This document shows positions 1 to 8,191 of a DNA stretch of 64,000 nt, piece by piece. Where the stretch lies: the NCBI RefSeq assembly GCF_014194975.1, contig NZ_JACIAY010000015.1, positions 62,001 through 126,000 on the forward strand, in the 5' to 3' direction. A program made the position numbers and the translations under genes. A model generated the notes under the pieces. The model was not told the DNA's origin, made no database searches, and saw nothing but the letters and a program-made list of their open reading frames with translations. Source of the stretch: Sphingomonas sp. BK580 (GTDB lineage Bacteria > Pseudomonadota > Alphaproteobacteria > Sphingomonadales > Sphingomonadaceae). Positions within the stretch are counted from its first letter, which is position 1. The number at the start of each line of letters is the position of its first letter.

Positions 1-2
1 AC

Positions 3-665
3 ATCTTCCGCTTCACCCAGGCGGGCGCGGAAGTGTCGGCGCTGCTCGGCCGCATCCCCTCGGCGGTGGGCTATCAGCCGACGCTGTCGACCGACATGGG
101 CGCGCTGCAGGAGCGCATCACCTCGACCAACAAGGGCTCGATCACCTCGGTGCAGGCGGTGTACGTCCCCGCGGACGACCTCACCGACCCGGCGCCGGCG
201 ACCTCATTCGCGCACCTCGACGCCACCACCGTGCTGAGCCGCGCGATCTCGGAGCTGGGCATCTACCCGGCGGTGGACCCGCTCGACTCGACCAGCCGCG
301 TGCTGGAGCCGCGTACCGTCGGCCAGGATCACTACGAGACCGCGCGCGCGGTCCAGTCGATCCTTCAGAAGTACAAGTCGCTGCAGGACATCATCGCCAT
401 CCTCGGGATGGACGAGCTGTCCGAGGAGGACAAGCTGACGGTCAGCCGCGCGCGCAAGATCCAGCGTTTCCTGTCGCAGCCGTTCCACGTCGCCGAGGTG
501 TTCACCAACATCCCGGGCAAGTTCGTCCAGCTCGACGACACGATCCGCTCGTTCAAGGCGGTGGTGAACGGCGAGTATGACCATCTGCCCGAGGCCGCCT
601 TCTACATGGTCGGCGGCATCGACGAGGCGGTCGCCAAAGCGGAGAAGCTGGCGCAGGACGCCTGA
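3..665 (+). CDS. atpD: ATP synthase F1 subunit beta, 3' part (5' end outside window)
   Basis: This is the C-terminal 220 residues of the catalytic beta subunit of F1 ATP synthase, which makes ATP on the cytoplasmic face of the inner membrane. The reading frame is open from the window edge, so the start is missing. The visible sequence opens with IFRFTQAGAEVSALLGRIPS and continues with SAVGYQPTLSTDMGALQERI and the arginine-finger/adenine-pocket region, then the C-terminal helical domain including the DELSEEDKLTV loop (about residues 134-144 of the visible part). It is followed by a coiled-coil gene and atpC, so this is the 3' end of an atp operon. Identity is certain from conservation. Confidence 0.98.
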   Translation: MFRFTQAGAEVSALLGRIPSAVGYQPTLSTDMGALQERITSTNKGSITSVQAVYVPADDLTDPAPATSFAHLDATTVLSRAISELGIYPAVDPLDSTSRVLEPRTVGQDHYETARAVQSILQKYKSLQDIIAILGMDELSEEDKLTVSRARKIQRFLSQPFHVAEVFTNIPGKFVQLDDTIRSFKAVVNGEYDHLPEAAFYMVGGIDEAVAKAEKLAQDA

Positions 666-702
666 TCGACTCGGGGTCGGTGTCGGGCTACCTTAGGGTG
701 GT

Positions 703-1179
703 ATGGGCATCGACACGCTCTCGATCGCGAAGGACCTGCGCGCGGCGGCGCTGCCGCAGGACCAGGCCGAGGCCATCGCCGCCGCGATCGGCCGCGCGAT
801 GAGCGAGGGCGCGGCGACGAGGGCGGACCTGGATCGTCTGGGCGAGCGGATCGACGCTCGGTTCGAGCAGGAGGCGGCGCGGATCGAGGCCCGGTTCGAG
901 CAGGAGGCCGTCCGGATCGAGGCCCGGTTCGATCGAGAGGCGGCCAGGGTCGACGGGCGCTTCGCCCAGGTCGACGCTCGCTTCGATCAGATCGAGGCGC
1001 GGCTCGAGGAGGCAGACGTCAAGGTCGACGCCCGCTTCGCTCAGGTCGCCACCGATCTCCGCCTGGTCGAGGAGCGCATGACCGCCCGGATCGAAGCGGC
1101 CAAGACGCAGCTGCTGACCTGGCTCGTCGGCGCGATCTTCACCGCCACCGGCGTGCTGATCGCGGTACTGAAGCTCTGA
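703..1179 (+). CDS. Coiled-coil protein with C-terminal membrane anchor, in atp operon
   Basis: A 158-residue protein of unknown function. Residues about 45-125 form a charged coiled coil built of repeats with a core like I/V-D/E-A-R-F, partly 11-residue and partly 7-residue. One hydrophobic helix at about 137-155 (TWLVGAIFTATGVLIAVL) ends the protein, so it is predicted to be a tail-anchored inner-membrane protein with the coil in the cytoplasm. It resembles the DUF1640-type coiled-coil membrane proteins in architecture only. It sits 37 bases after atpD and 85 bases before atpC, the same strand as both, which suggests co-transcription with F1 genes. Three 33-base tandem repeats (847-945) encode part of the coil. 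Confidence 0.75.
   Translation: MGIDTLSIAKDLRAAALPQDQAEAIAAAIGRAMSEGAATRADLDRLGERIDARFEQEAARIEARFEQEAVRIEARFDREAARVDGRFAQVDARFDQIEARLEEADVKVDARFAQVATDLRLVEERMTARIEAAKTQLLTWLVGAIFTATGVLIAVLKL
847..945 (+). repeat. Three tandem 33-bp repeats inside the coiled-coil gene
   Basis: Units at 847-879, 880-912 and 913-945 each begin cggatcga and carry ggttcga near the middle. They differ at a few positions. Each unit encodes an 11-residue (hendecad) block beginning R-I-D/E-A-R-F. In-frame duplication of this unit is the simplest origin, and copy number could vary between strains. Confidence 0.85.
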
Positions 1180-1264
1180 TCGACTAGCCCCGCGTCGGCG
1201 CCCGTGCGATGTCGCCCGCGCGCCTCGGCCTCATCCCTTCCACGCTGTTCAGGATATCAGACCC

Positions 1265-1516
1265 ATGCTGCACTTCGAACTCGTCACCCCCGAACGCCTG
1301 GTCCGCTCCGACGAGGTGCATATGGTCACGGTGCCCGGCACCGACGGCGACTTCGCCGTGCTCGAGGGGCACGCGCCCTTCATGTCGACGATCCGCGACG
1401 GCGAGGTGCTGGTGCAGAAGACGCCGGGCGCCGCACCCGAGTCGATCGCGATCCGGGGCGGCTTCGCCGAGGTCAACGCCAAGGGCCTGACCGTCCTGGC
1501 CGAACACGCCGGCTGA
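1265..1516 (+). CDS. atpC: ATP synthase F1 subunit epsilon, short form
   Basis: An 83-residue epsilon subunit of F1 ATP synthase, part of the central stalk. It contains only the N-terminal beta-sandwich (LHFELVTPERLVRSDEVHMV, then GTDGDFAVLEGHAPFMST and IRGGFAEVNAKGLTVLAEHA). The C-terminal two-helix domain of about 50 residues, which inhibits the enzyme in many bacteria, is absent. Short epsilons of this kind are common in sphingomonads, where the separate zeta subunit is known in related alphaproteobacteria to provide inhibition. The gene follows atpD and the coiled-coil gene and faces priA tail to tail with 19 bases between stops. Confidence 0.95.
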   Translation: MLHFELVTPERLVRSDEVHMVTVPGTDGDFAVLEGHAPFMSTIRDGEVLVQKTPGAAPESIAIRGGFAEVNAKGLTVLAEHAG

Positions 1517-1535
1517 GGTCGCTCGCCGACGCGGA

Positions 1536-3707
1536 TCAGAGGAAGCTGTACGGGTCGACGTCCACCGCGACCCGCACCTTCGCCGGCCACTCGAGCGCAC
1601 CCAGCCAGGCGCGGATCACGTCCTGGACGTCCATGCCGCGGCGCGCGTGGACGAGCAGGCGGAAGCGGTGGCGCCCGCGCAGCATCGCCAGCGGCGCCGG
1701 GGCGGGGCCGTACACGGCCATGCCGTCGACCTCGGGCGCGTGCCGCCCGATCAGCCGCGCCACCTCATGCGCCGCGGCCTGCTCCTCGCTCGAGACGATG
1801 ATCGCGGCGTAGCGGCCGTAGGGCGGCGCCCCGGCGTCCTGCCGCGCCTCGGTCTCGGCGGCGTAGAAGGCGTCGGCGTCGCCCGTCACCAGCGCCTGCA
1901 TCACCTGCGCCTTCGGACTGTGCGTCTGGATGAACACCTGCCCCTTCTTCGCGCCGCGCCCGGCGCGGCCCGAGACCTGGCGAATCTGCTGGAAGGTCCG
2001 CTCGGCCGCGCGCAGGTCGCCGCCGTCCAGTCCGAGGTCGGCGTCCACTACCCCGACCAGGGTGAGGTTGGGGAAATGATAGCCCTTGGTGACCAGCTGG
2101 GTGCCGACGACGATATCGATCGCGCCTTCCTCCATCCGCGCGACGAACTCCGCCGCCTTGGCCGGCGACCAGATCGTGTCCGACGTCACCACCGCGGCGC
2201 GCGCCTCGGGGAACAGCGCCGCGACCTCGTCGGCGATCCGCTCGACCCCGGGGCCGCACGCCACCAACGTGTCCTCGTCGCCGCACTCGGGGCAGAGCCG
2301 CGGCACCGGCTCGACATGGCCGCAATGGTGGCAGGCGAGCCGGCGCGTCAGCCGGTGCTCGACCATCCAGGCTGTGCAGTTCGGGCATTGGAAGCGGTGC
2401 CCGCAGGTCCGGCACAGCGTCAGCGGCGCATAGCCGCGGCGATTGAGGAACAGCAGCGACTGCTCGCCGCGCGCGAGCGTCTCGCGCAGCGCCTCGACCA
2501 GCCGCGGGCTGAGCCAGCGGCCGCGCTCGGGCGGCTCCTCGATCAGGTCGATCGCGGCGATCGTCGGCATCTCGGCGAGGCCGTAGCGGCCGGGCAGCTT
2601 GACCTCGGCATAGGTGCCGAGCGCGACCTGATGGCGGGTCTCGATCGCGGGCGTGGCGGAGGCCAGGATCACCGGGCAGCGCTCGAACAGACCGCGCATC
2701 ACCGCCACGTCGCGCGCGTGGTAATGGACGCCGTCTTCCTGCTTGAAGCTGGTCTCGTGCGCCTCGTCGACCACGATCAGCCCGAGCTCGGCATAGGGTA
2801 GGAACAGTGCCGAGCGCGCGCCCACCGTCACCTTGGCCTCGCCGCTCGCCACCGCGCGCCAGGCGCGACGCCGCTGCGTCGCGCGCAGCCCCGAGTGCCA
2901 CGCCACCGGTTCGCAGCCGAAGCGATCGTGGAAGCGCTTGAGAAAGGGTTCGGTCAGCGCGATCTCGGGCAGCAGGACCAGCACCTGCTTGCCCGCGCGC
3001 AACGCCGCGGCGACCGCCTCGAAATAGACCTCCGTCTTGCCCGACCCGGTGACGCCATCGAGCAGGATCGGCTGGAACGCGGCGGCCTCTACGGCGCCGA
3101 CCAGCGTCGCGGCCGCCTCGCCCTGTTCCGCCGAGAGCGCGGGCGGTGCGTGATCCGGGTCGGGGACAGGGTAGGGGCTGTCGATCCCGACCTCGACCGG
3201 CTCGATCGCGCCGCTCTTGACCAGCCCGCGGATCACCGCGTCGCTCACCTCGGCGATCGTCGCCAGCTCGCGGATCAGCCCCTGACGCTCGCCGATGCGC
3301 TCGAGCGCCTGCGCGCGCTGCGGGGTGAGCCGTTCCGGCGCCGCGCCGGTGGCGCGATATTCGACCGCGCTGCGCGCGCCCTCCAGCGCCGCGCTCGACG
3401 ACAGCGTCATCCGTGCCACCGCGGCCGGAGGCGCGAGGTAATAGTCCGCCGTCCATTCGATCAGCCGGCGCAGCGGTGCGCGGAGCGGCGGCACGTCGGC
3501 GACCGCGAGCAGGTTGCGCAACCGGTTGTCGCCGACCTCGGCGTCGGACGGCATCCGCTCGGGCTCCCACACAACGCCGAGCAGCTGGCGCGGCCCGAGC
3601 GGCGCGACCACGATCGAGCCCGGCTCGACCGCCAGCTCGCGCGGCACGCGATAGTCGAGCGGGCCGAGCGCGGAGTTGAGGACGAGGACGCGCGCGCGGG
3701 AAGACAT
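1536..3707 (-). CDS. priA: Primosomal protein N' (replication restart helicase PriA)
   Basis: A 723-residue superfamily 2 3'-5' DNA helicase that reloads the replisome at stalled forks. N-terminal DNA-binding region (LVLNSALGPLDYRVP), Walker A GVTGSGKTEVYF, DEAH box (VVDEAHETSFKQ), helicase motif HYHARDVAVMRG, and the insertion with two zinc sites (CRTCGHRFQCPNC, CHHCGHVEPVPRLCPECG) are all visible. Motif V/VI is at QIRQVSGRAGR. The chosen ATG (3707) gives MSSRARVLV; another ATG nine bases upstream (3716) is equally possible and neither has a clear Shine-Dalgarno site. Length matches the family. Confidence 0.96.
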   Translation of the reverse strand: MSSRARVLVLNSALGPLDYRVPRELAVEPGSIVVAPLGPRQLLGVVWEPERMPSDAEVGDNRLRNLLAVADVPPLRAPLRRLIEWTADYYLAPPAAVARMTLSSSAALEGARSAVEYRATGAAPERLTPQRAQALERIGERQGLIRELATIAEVSDAVIRGLVKSGAIEPVEVGIDSPYPVPDPDHAPPALSAEQGEAAATLVGAVEAAAFQPILLDGVTGSGKTEVYFEAVAAALRAGKQVLVLLPEIALTEPFLKRFHDRFGCEPVAWHSGLRATQRRRAWRAVASGEAKVTVGARSALFLPYAELGLIVVDEAHETSFKQEDGVHYHARDVAVMRGLFERCPVILASATPAIETRHQVALGTYAEVKLPGRYGLAEMPTIAAIDLIEEPPERGRWLSPRLVEALRETLARGEQSLLFLNRRGYAPLTLCRTCGHRFQCPNCTAWMVEHRLTRRLACHHCGHVEPVPRLCPECGDEDTLVACGPGVERIADEVAALFPEARAAVVTSDTIWSPAKAAEFVARMEEGAIDIVVGTQLVTKGYHFPNLTLVGVVDADLGLDGGDLRAAERTFQQIRQVSGRAGRGAKKGQVFIQTHSPKAQVMQALVTGDADAFYAAETEARQDAGAPPYGRYAAIIVSSEEQAAAHEVARLIGRHAPEVDGMAVYGPAPAPLAMLRGRHRFRLLVHARRGMDVQDVIRAWLGALEWPAKVRVAVDVDPYSFL

Positions 3708-3809
3708 GCGCGCCATATGGGGCAGGGTGGAGTCGGCGGGAAGCCCGCGAGCGCCGCGCGGCACCCGTCGGGGTGGAACCGCCGTACCCTGCCGGGCCTT
3801 TTGGGCAGC

Positions 3810-4388
3810 ATGGCGCGCGACGGTCACGACGGTGAAGCCGAGGCCGGAGTCGCGCTGATCGTCACCCGCGTGCTCGCCAAGGGCGCCGAGGACGAGTTCC
3901 GCGCCTGGTCCGAGCGGGTCGACCGCAGCGCCGCGGCGGCACGCGGCCATCGCGGCGGGCTGCGGCTCGAACAGACCGGCGGGCTGTTCCACACGCTGCA
4001 GCGCTTCGCATCGCACGACTCGCTGGAAGCATGGCGTCGCTCGGCGGACTATGCGCGGCTGATGCGCGAGGGCGATCGTTTCTCCACGCCGCGTACCCAG
4101 GAGGTGGCAGGCGCTCTCGCCGTGGCGCGGCTGCCGAGCGACGGCGACGGGCCGAAGTGGAAGCTGTTCCTGATGAGCTGGCTCGGCGTGCTGCCGTTGG
4201 TCCTGCTGTTCAACGGCTTGATCCAGCTGCTGCCGCTACAGCCGCCCTGGTATCTGCGCGCGCTGCTGCAATCCTGCTTCCTCGTCGCGCTGATGACGTG
4301 GCTGATCCGCCCCGCGTTGGCGCGGCGGCTCAAGCCATGGGCGCTGCGCGACGGCGACGGTGACGCGCGCGTCACCAGCGACGGCTAA
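3810..4388 (+). CDS. Antibiotic biosynthesis monooxygenase-like membrane protein
   Basis: A 192-residue protein with an N-terminal ferredoxin-like ABM domain (about 13-105, starting VALIVTRVLAKGAEDEFRAW) and two C-terminal membrane helices (about 119-141 and 148-167). The combination is typical of a family of conserved bacterial proteins annotated as antibiotic biosynthesis monooxygenase (COG3224-like), whose substrates are unknown. It is divergent from priA with about 100 bases between them. The ATG at 3810 is the start that leaves the ABM fold intact; no strong ribosome binding site is visible. Function is inferred from fold only. Confidence 0.75.
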   Translation: MARDGHDGEAEAGVALIVTRVLAKGAEDEFRAWSERVDRSAAAARGHRGGLRLEQTGGLFHTLQRFASHDSLEAWRRSADYARLMREGDRFSTPRTQEVAGALAVARLPSDGDGPKWKLFLMSWLGVLPLVLLFNGLIQLLPLQPPWYLRALLQSCFLVALMTWLIRPALARRLKPWALRDGDGDARVTSDG

Positions 4389-4561
4389 TCGCCCGACCTC
4401 GGACGCGCATGGTGCGACGGGCCGGCGCCTCGGGCCGGAGCGCCCGAGATCCTCGGCAGACCGACGCACGATCACGATCGACACGCTGAACCATCGTCGC
4501 CCCGGCCTCGTTACCGCTCGACAGATCGCCCCGTCGCGCCCCGCTCTTTCGGAGTAAGTCC

Positions 4562-5770
4562 ATGAAAGCCGTCGTTTTCCATGCCATCGGCGACATCCGC
4601 GTCGAGGAGGTGCCCGAGCCGGTGATCGAGGCGCCGACCGACGCGATCGTGCGGCTCACCGCCAGTGCGATCTGCGGCACCGACCTGCACTTCGTTCGCG
4701 GAACCTTCAGCGGCGTCGACAAGGGTCAGATCCTGGGCCACGAGGCGGTCGGCGTGGTGGAGAGCGTCGGCGCGGACGTCACCGCTATCCGCGTCGGCCA
4801 GCGGGTCATCATTCCGTCGACGATCGGCTGCGGTACCTGCCAATACTGTCGCGAGCAGTTCTACGCGCAGTGCGACAACGCCAATCCCGGTGGCAAGCTG
4901 GCGGGCACGTCCTTCTTCGGCGGCCCGGCCGCGGCAGGCGGCTACAAGGGGCTGCAGGCCGAGAAGGCGCGCGTACCCTGGGCCGATACCAACCTGGTGC
5001 CGATCCCCGACGCGATCAGCGACGATCAGGCGATCCTGATGAGCGACATCCTGCCGACCGCCTGGTTCGGCGCCGATCTCGCGCAGATCGAGGAGGGCGA
5101 CCATGTCGTCGTGTTCGGCTGCGGCCCGGTCGGCCAGCTCGCGATCGCCTCCGCCAAGCTGATGGGGGGCCGCGTCATCGCGGTCGACCGCCTGCCGGAT
5201 CGGCTCGAGATGGCGCGCCGCCAGGGTGGCGAGACGATCAATTTCGACGAGGTCGAGCCGGTGGAGGCGATCCGCAAGCTCACCGACGGCGACGGCGCGC
5301 GCCGCGTGATCGACGCGGTGGGCGTCGACGCGCAGCACGCGCATGATGGCCCCGCCGAACCGGGCTTGCTCAGCAAGGTCGCGACCGCGGTCGAGCAGCG
5401 GCTCATCGAGCCGGCGGCGAAGACGCTCGGGCACCATTTCGTCGCCGGCGACAGCCCGAACCAGGTGCTGCAATGGGCGGTGGAGGCGATCGCAAAGGGC
5501 GGGACGCTGTCGATCATCGGCGTCTATCCGCCGACCGACACGCACTTCCCGATCGGCCAGGCCATGAACAAGAACATCACCATGCGCATGGGGAACTGCA
5601 ATCACCGCCGCTATTACGACGTGCTGATCGATCACGTCCGCTCGGGCCGGCTCGACCCGCTCGCGATCCTTACCCAGACCGAGCCGATGACCGGCGCGAT
5701 CGACGCTTACAAAGCCTTCGACGAACGCCAGCCCGGCTGGATCAAGGTCGAGCTCGAGCCGAGCGCCTGA
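4562..5770 (+). CDS. Zinc-dependent alcohol dehydrogenase, formaldehyde dehydrogenase-like
   Basis: A 402-residue medium-chain NAD(P)-dependent dehydrogenase. Catalytic zinc ligands are seen at CGTDLHF and GHEAVGVVE. The structural zinc site is CGTCQYCREQFYAQC, and the Rossmann motif is GCGPVGQLAIASAKL, about residue 184. Length and the C-terminal MRMGNCNHRRYYDVL block match the group related to glutathione-independent formaldehyde dehydrogenases; the physiological substrate cannot be read from sequence. Ribosome binding site ggagtaag lies just before the ATG. An SDR gene follows 76 bases downstream on the same strand and may be co-transcribed. Confidence 0.9.
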   Translation: MKAVVFHAIGDIRVEEVPEPVIEAPTDAIVRLTASAICGTDLHFVRGTFSGVDKGQILGHEAVGVVESVGADVTAIRVGQRVIIPSTIGCGTCQYCREQFYAQCDNANPGGKLAGTSFFGGPAAAGGYKGLQAEKARVPWADTNLVPIPDAISDDQAILMSDILPTAWFGADLAQIEEGDHVVVFGCGPVGQLAIASAKLMGGRVIAVDRLPDRLEMARRQGGETINFDEVEPVEAIRKLTDGDGARRVIDAVGVDAQHAHDGPAEPGLLSKVATAVEQRLIEPAAKTLGHHFVAGDSPNQVLQWAVEAIAKGGTLSIIGVYPPTDTHFPIGQAMNKNITMRMGNCNHRRYYDVLIDHVRSGRLDPLAILTQTEPMTGAIDAYKAFDERQPGWIKVELEPSA

Positions 5771-5846
5771 GCGCTGGACGAGGCGCCTCGTTCGACTAAC
5801 TGGGCGCCGCCGTTGAAGAGCGCGCCGACCTCGACAGGAGATTGGA

Positions 5847-6599
5847 ATGACAGTGAAGACGGCGATCGTGACGGGCGCCACCTCGGGCATCGGCGCCGCC
5901 ACGGCGCGCGCGCTCGCCGGCGCCGGCTGGCAGGTGATCGCGACCGGGCGGCGCGGCGATCGGCTGGACGCGCTCCGGGACGAGCTCGGCGACGTCCTGC
6001 TGCCCGCCGTGTTCGACGTGCGCGACGAGGACGCGGTCGCGGCCGCGCTGGACGCGCTGCCCGCGCGGTTCCGTGGCATCGACCTGCTCGTCAACAACGC
6101 CGGGCTCGCGCTGGGGACCGGGCCGGCGCAGCACGCCGACCTCGGGCAGTGGAAGACGATGATCGACACCAACGTCACCGCGCTGGTGGCGATCACGCAT
6201 CGGCTGCTGCCCGGGCTGATCGAGCGCAGGGGCGCGATCATCAACCTGGCCTCGGTCGCCGGTACTTACCCGTACCCCGGCGGCAACGTCTACGGCGGCA
6301 CCAAGGCGTTCGTGCAGCAACTCACGCTGATGTTGCGCTCCGATCTGCACGGCACCGGCGTTCGCGTCAGCGTGATCGACCCAGGCATGGTGGAGACGGA
6401 GTTCACCCTGGTGCGCACCGGCGGCGACCAGGCCGCCTCCGACACGCTCTACGCCGGCGCGGAGCCGATGACCGCCGAGGACATCGCCGCGACCGTGCTG
6501 TGGGTCGCGACGCTGCCGCCGCATCTCAACGTCAACCGGCTGGAGCTGATGCCGGTGAGCCAGTCCTTCGCCGGCTTCCAGGTGGCCCGCGACGCCTGA
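5847..6599 (+). CDS. SDR family oxidoreductase, YdfG-like
   Basis: A 250-residue classical short-chain dehydrogenase/reductase. The cofactor motif TGATSGIGAATARAL (about residue 9) and NNAG (residue 90) are present, with catalytic Ser in LASVAG and Y-x-x-x-K in VYGGTKAF. The C-terminal half (GMVETEFTLVR, then PPHLNVNRLELMPVSQSF) matches the NADP-dependent 3-hydroxy acid dehydrogenase/malonic semialdehyde reductase group (YdfG). Start ATG is preceded by acaggag. It ends 44 bases before the stop of the convergent diguanylate cyclase gene. Confidence 0.92.
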   Translation: MTVKTAIVTGATSGIGAATARALAGAGWQVIATGRRGDRLDALRDELGDVLLPAVFDVRDEDAVAAALDALPARFRGIDLLVNNAGLALGTGPAQHADLGQWKTMIDTNVTALVAITHRLLPGLIERRGAIINLASVAGTYPYPGGNVYGGTKAFVQQLTLMLRSDLHGTGVRVSVIDPGMVETEFTLVRTGGDQAASDTLYAGAEPMTAEDIAATVLWVATLPPHLNVNRLELMPVSQSFAGFQVARDA

Positions 6600-6643
6600 T
6601 CCCAGGGCCCAGCCTGATCCGCGGTCCAGCCTGACCCGCGCCG

Positions 6644-8101
6644 TCACGCCACCCGGCGCGGCGGCGCGAATCGGCGCAGGCCGACGCGCGCGCGCTTGGC
6701 CTGGTACAGCAGCACGTCGGCCCGGCGCGCGAGGTCGCGCAGCGAGTGGCAGTCGTCGTCGTAGGCGGCGATGCCGACCGAGCCGGCGCTGGTCATCGTC
6801 ACCCCGTTCGACTCCACCGCCACCCGGAGCGCGGCCTCGACCCGCTCGCGCAGCCCGTCGAGGTCGGCGGTCAGCGCCGGGTCCTCGATGATCAGCGCGA
6901 ACTCGTCGCCGCCGATCCGCGCCGCCAGCGTGTCGCGCAACCACGGCTCGGACAATGCCGCGCCGGTCAGCCGCAGCACGTCGTCGCCGGCGCCATGGCC
7001 GAGCGTGTCGTTGATCGCCTTGAAGCCGTCGAGATCGATCAGCACGAGGTGGAGCGGGGTACGATCACGCCGCGCGCGTGCCATCGCATAGTCGAGCGCG
7101 CGGTCGAACGCGGCCCGGTTCGCCAATCCCGTCAGGACGTCGGTGTCGGCCGCGTGGCGCAACTGCACCTCGAGCGCGTGGCGTTCGGTGATGTCCTGGA
7201 ACACACCGACCATGGCGACGACCTCGCCGTCGACGATCTCAGGGTCACCCATCGAGCGGACCCGCAGCGTGCGCCCGTCGGCGGTGACGAAGTCGCTCTC
7301 GAAGTCGAAGCGCTGGCCCTCGCGGATCGCCGTCTCGATCGTGGTCGCGACGCCGTCGCGCACCGCCGCGGGATAGAAGGTGAGCGCGCGCGACAGGTCG
7401 GGCTTCTCGCCCAGTGGCAGGCCATGGATGCGGTAGACGTTGTCCGACCATTCCAGCGACTGGTCGGCGATCGACAGCCGCCACGATCCGATCATCGCGA
7501 TCTGCTCGGCCTGGCGAAAGACATGGTCCTGCCGCGCCAATTGGGTGACGAGCAGCTCGCCGGTGGTGGCGATATGGATCGCCTTGAGCGCGGTGCGGCG
7601 CGCCTCGAGCAGTGCCTCGGCCAGCGCGGCGAGGTGGCGCAGCGCGCCGCGTGCCGGCTCGTCGAGGGTGCGCGGCGCCACGTCGACCGCGCAGATCGTA
7701 CCGACCGTGTGGCGCATCCCGTCCTGACCGAGCACGTTGACCGGCGCCCCGGCGTAGAAGCGCAGACCGTTCTCCACCACCAGCGGGCTGCTGCCGAAGC
7801 GCGGGTCCGCGGCGAGGTCCTCGATCACCACCATGTCGCGCTCCGTCACGGTGCGGTCGCAGAAGGCGATGTCGCGCTGCAGCTCGCGCGTCTCCGTCGC
7901 GCGCGCGCTGGCCTTGATCCACAATCGGTCGCGGTCGACCAGGTTGAGCAGTGCGGTGGGGCAGCCGAGCAGCTGCGCCGCGAGCGCTACCAGCGCGTCG
8001 AACTCCTTCTCGGGCTCGCTGTCGAGAAGCGCGAGCGCGTTCAGCGCGGCGAGACGGCTCGACTCGGCCGCGGCGGTCGTGAGAGAAGTGGAGGGTGCCA
8101 T
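6644..8101 (-). CDS. GAF-PAS-GGDEF diguanylate cyclase
   Basis: A 485-residue cytoplasmic sensor enzyme predicted to make cyclic di-GMP. A GAF domain covers about 20-165 (DALVALAAQLLGCPTALLNL). A PAS domain covers about 200-310 (QAEQIAMIGSWRLSIADQSL, ending in the PAC-type VGVFQDITERHALE). The GGDEF domain covers about 320-480, with LIDLDGFKAINDTLGHGAGD and the intact active-site motif RIGGDEFAL. The product-inhibition I-site RxxD expected nine residues before GGDEF is replaced by LRDT, so feedback inhibition may be lost. No membrane segments. The gene is divergent from xerC across a 90-base spacer holding a palindrome. Confidence 0.93.
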   Translation of the reverse strand: MAPSTSLTTAAAESSRLAALNALALLDSEPEKEFDALVALAAQLLGCPTALLNLVDRDRLWIKASARATETRELQRDIAFCDRTVTERDMVVIEDLAADPRFGSSPLVVENGLRFYAGAPVNVLGQDGMRHTVGTICAVDVAPRTLDEPARGALRHLAALAEALLEARRTALKAIHIATTGELLVTQLARQDHVFRQAEQIAMIGSWRLSIADQSLEWSDNVYRIHGLPLGEKPDLSRALTFYPAAVRDGVATTIETAIREGQRFDFESDFVTADGRTLRVRSMGDPEIVDGEVVAMVGVFQDITERHALEVQLRHAADTDVLTGLANRAAFDRALDYAMARARRDRTPLHLVLIDLDGFKAINDTLGHGAGDDVLRLTGAALSEPWLRDTLAARIGGDEFALIIEDPALTADLDGLRERVEAALRVAVESNGVTMTSAGSVGIAAYDDDCHSLRDLARRADVLLYQAKRARVGLRRFAPPRRVA

Positions 8102-8147
8102 CGCCGACCTTATGGTTGCCTCACGTTAATTTACCTTTTCTACCCGG

Positions 8148-8159
8148 GCGTACGTACGC
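8148..8159. promoter_or_regulatory. 12-bp perfect palindrome in the diguanylate cyclase/xerC spacer
   Basis: The sequence gcgtacgtacgc reads the same on both strands and lies in the 90-base divergent spacer, 33 bases before xerC and 47 bases before the GGDEF gene. The stretch beside it (ttaatttacctttt) is AT-rich for this genome, as expected for a promoter region. It could be an operator, but a chance CG/TA palindrome is not excluded. Confidence 0.3.
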
Positions 8160-8191
8160 AAACCGCGACGAAAGGAGAAGTTCGACCCGCG

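Noticed and set aside
2895..3809. Long upstream extension in frame with the ABM-like protein.
   Set aside because: It is antisense to priA. The recognisable fold starts only at 3810, so the shorter gene is used.
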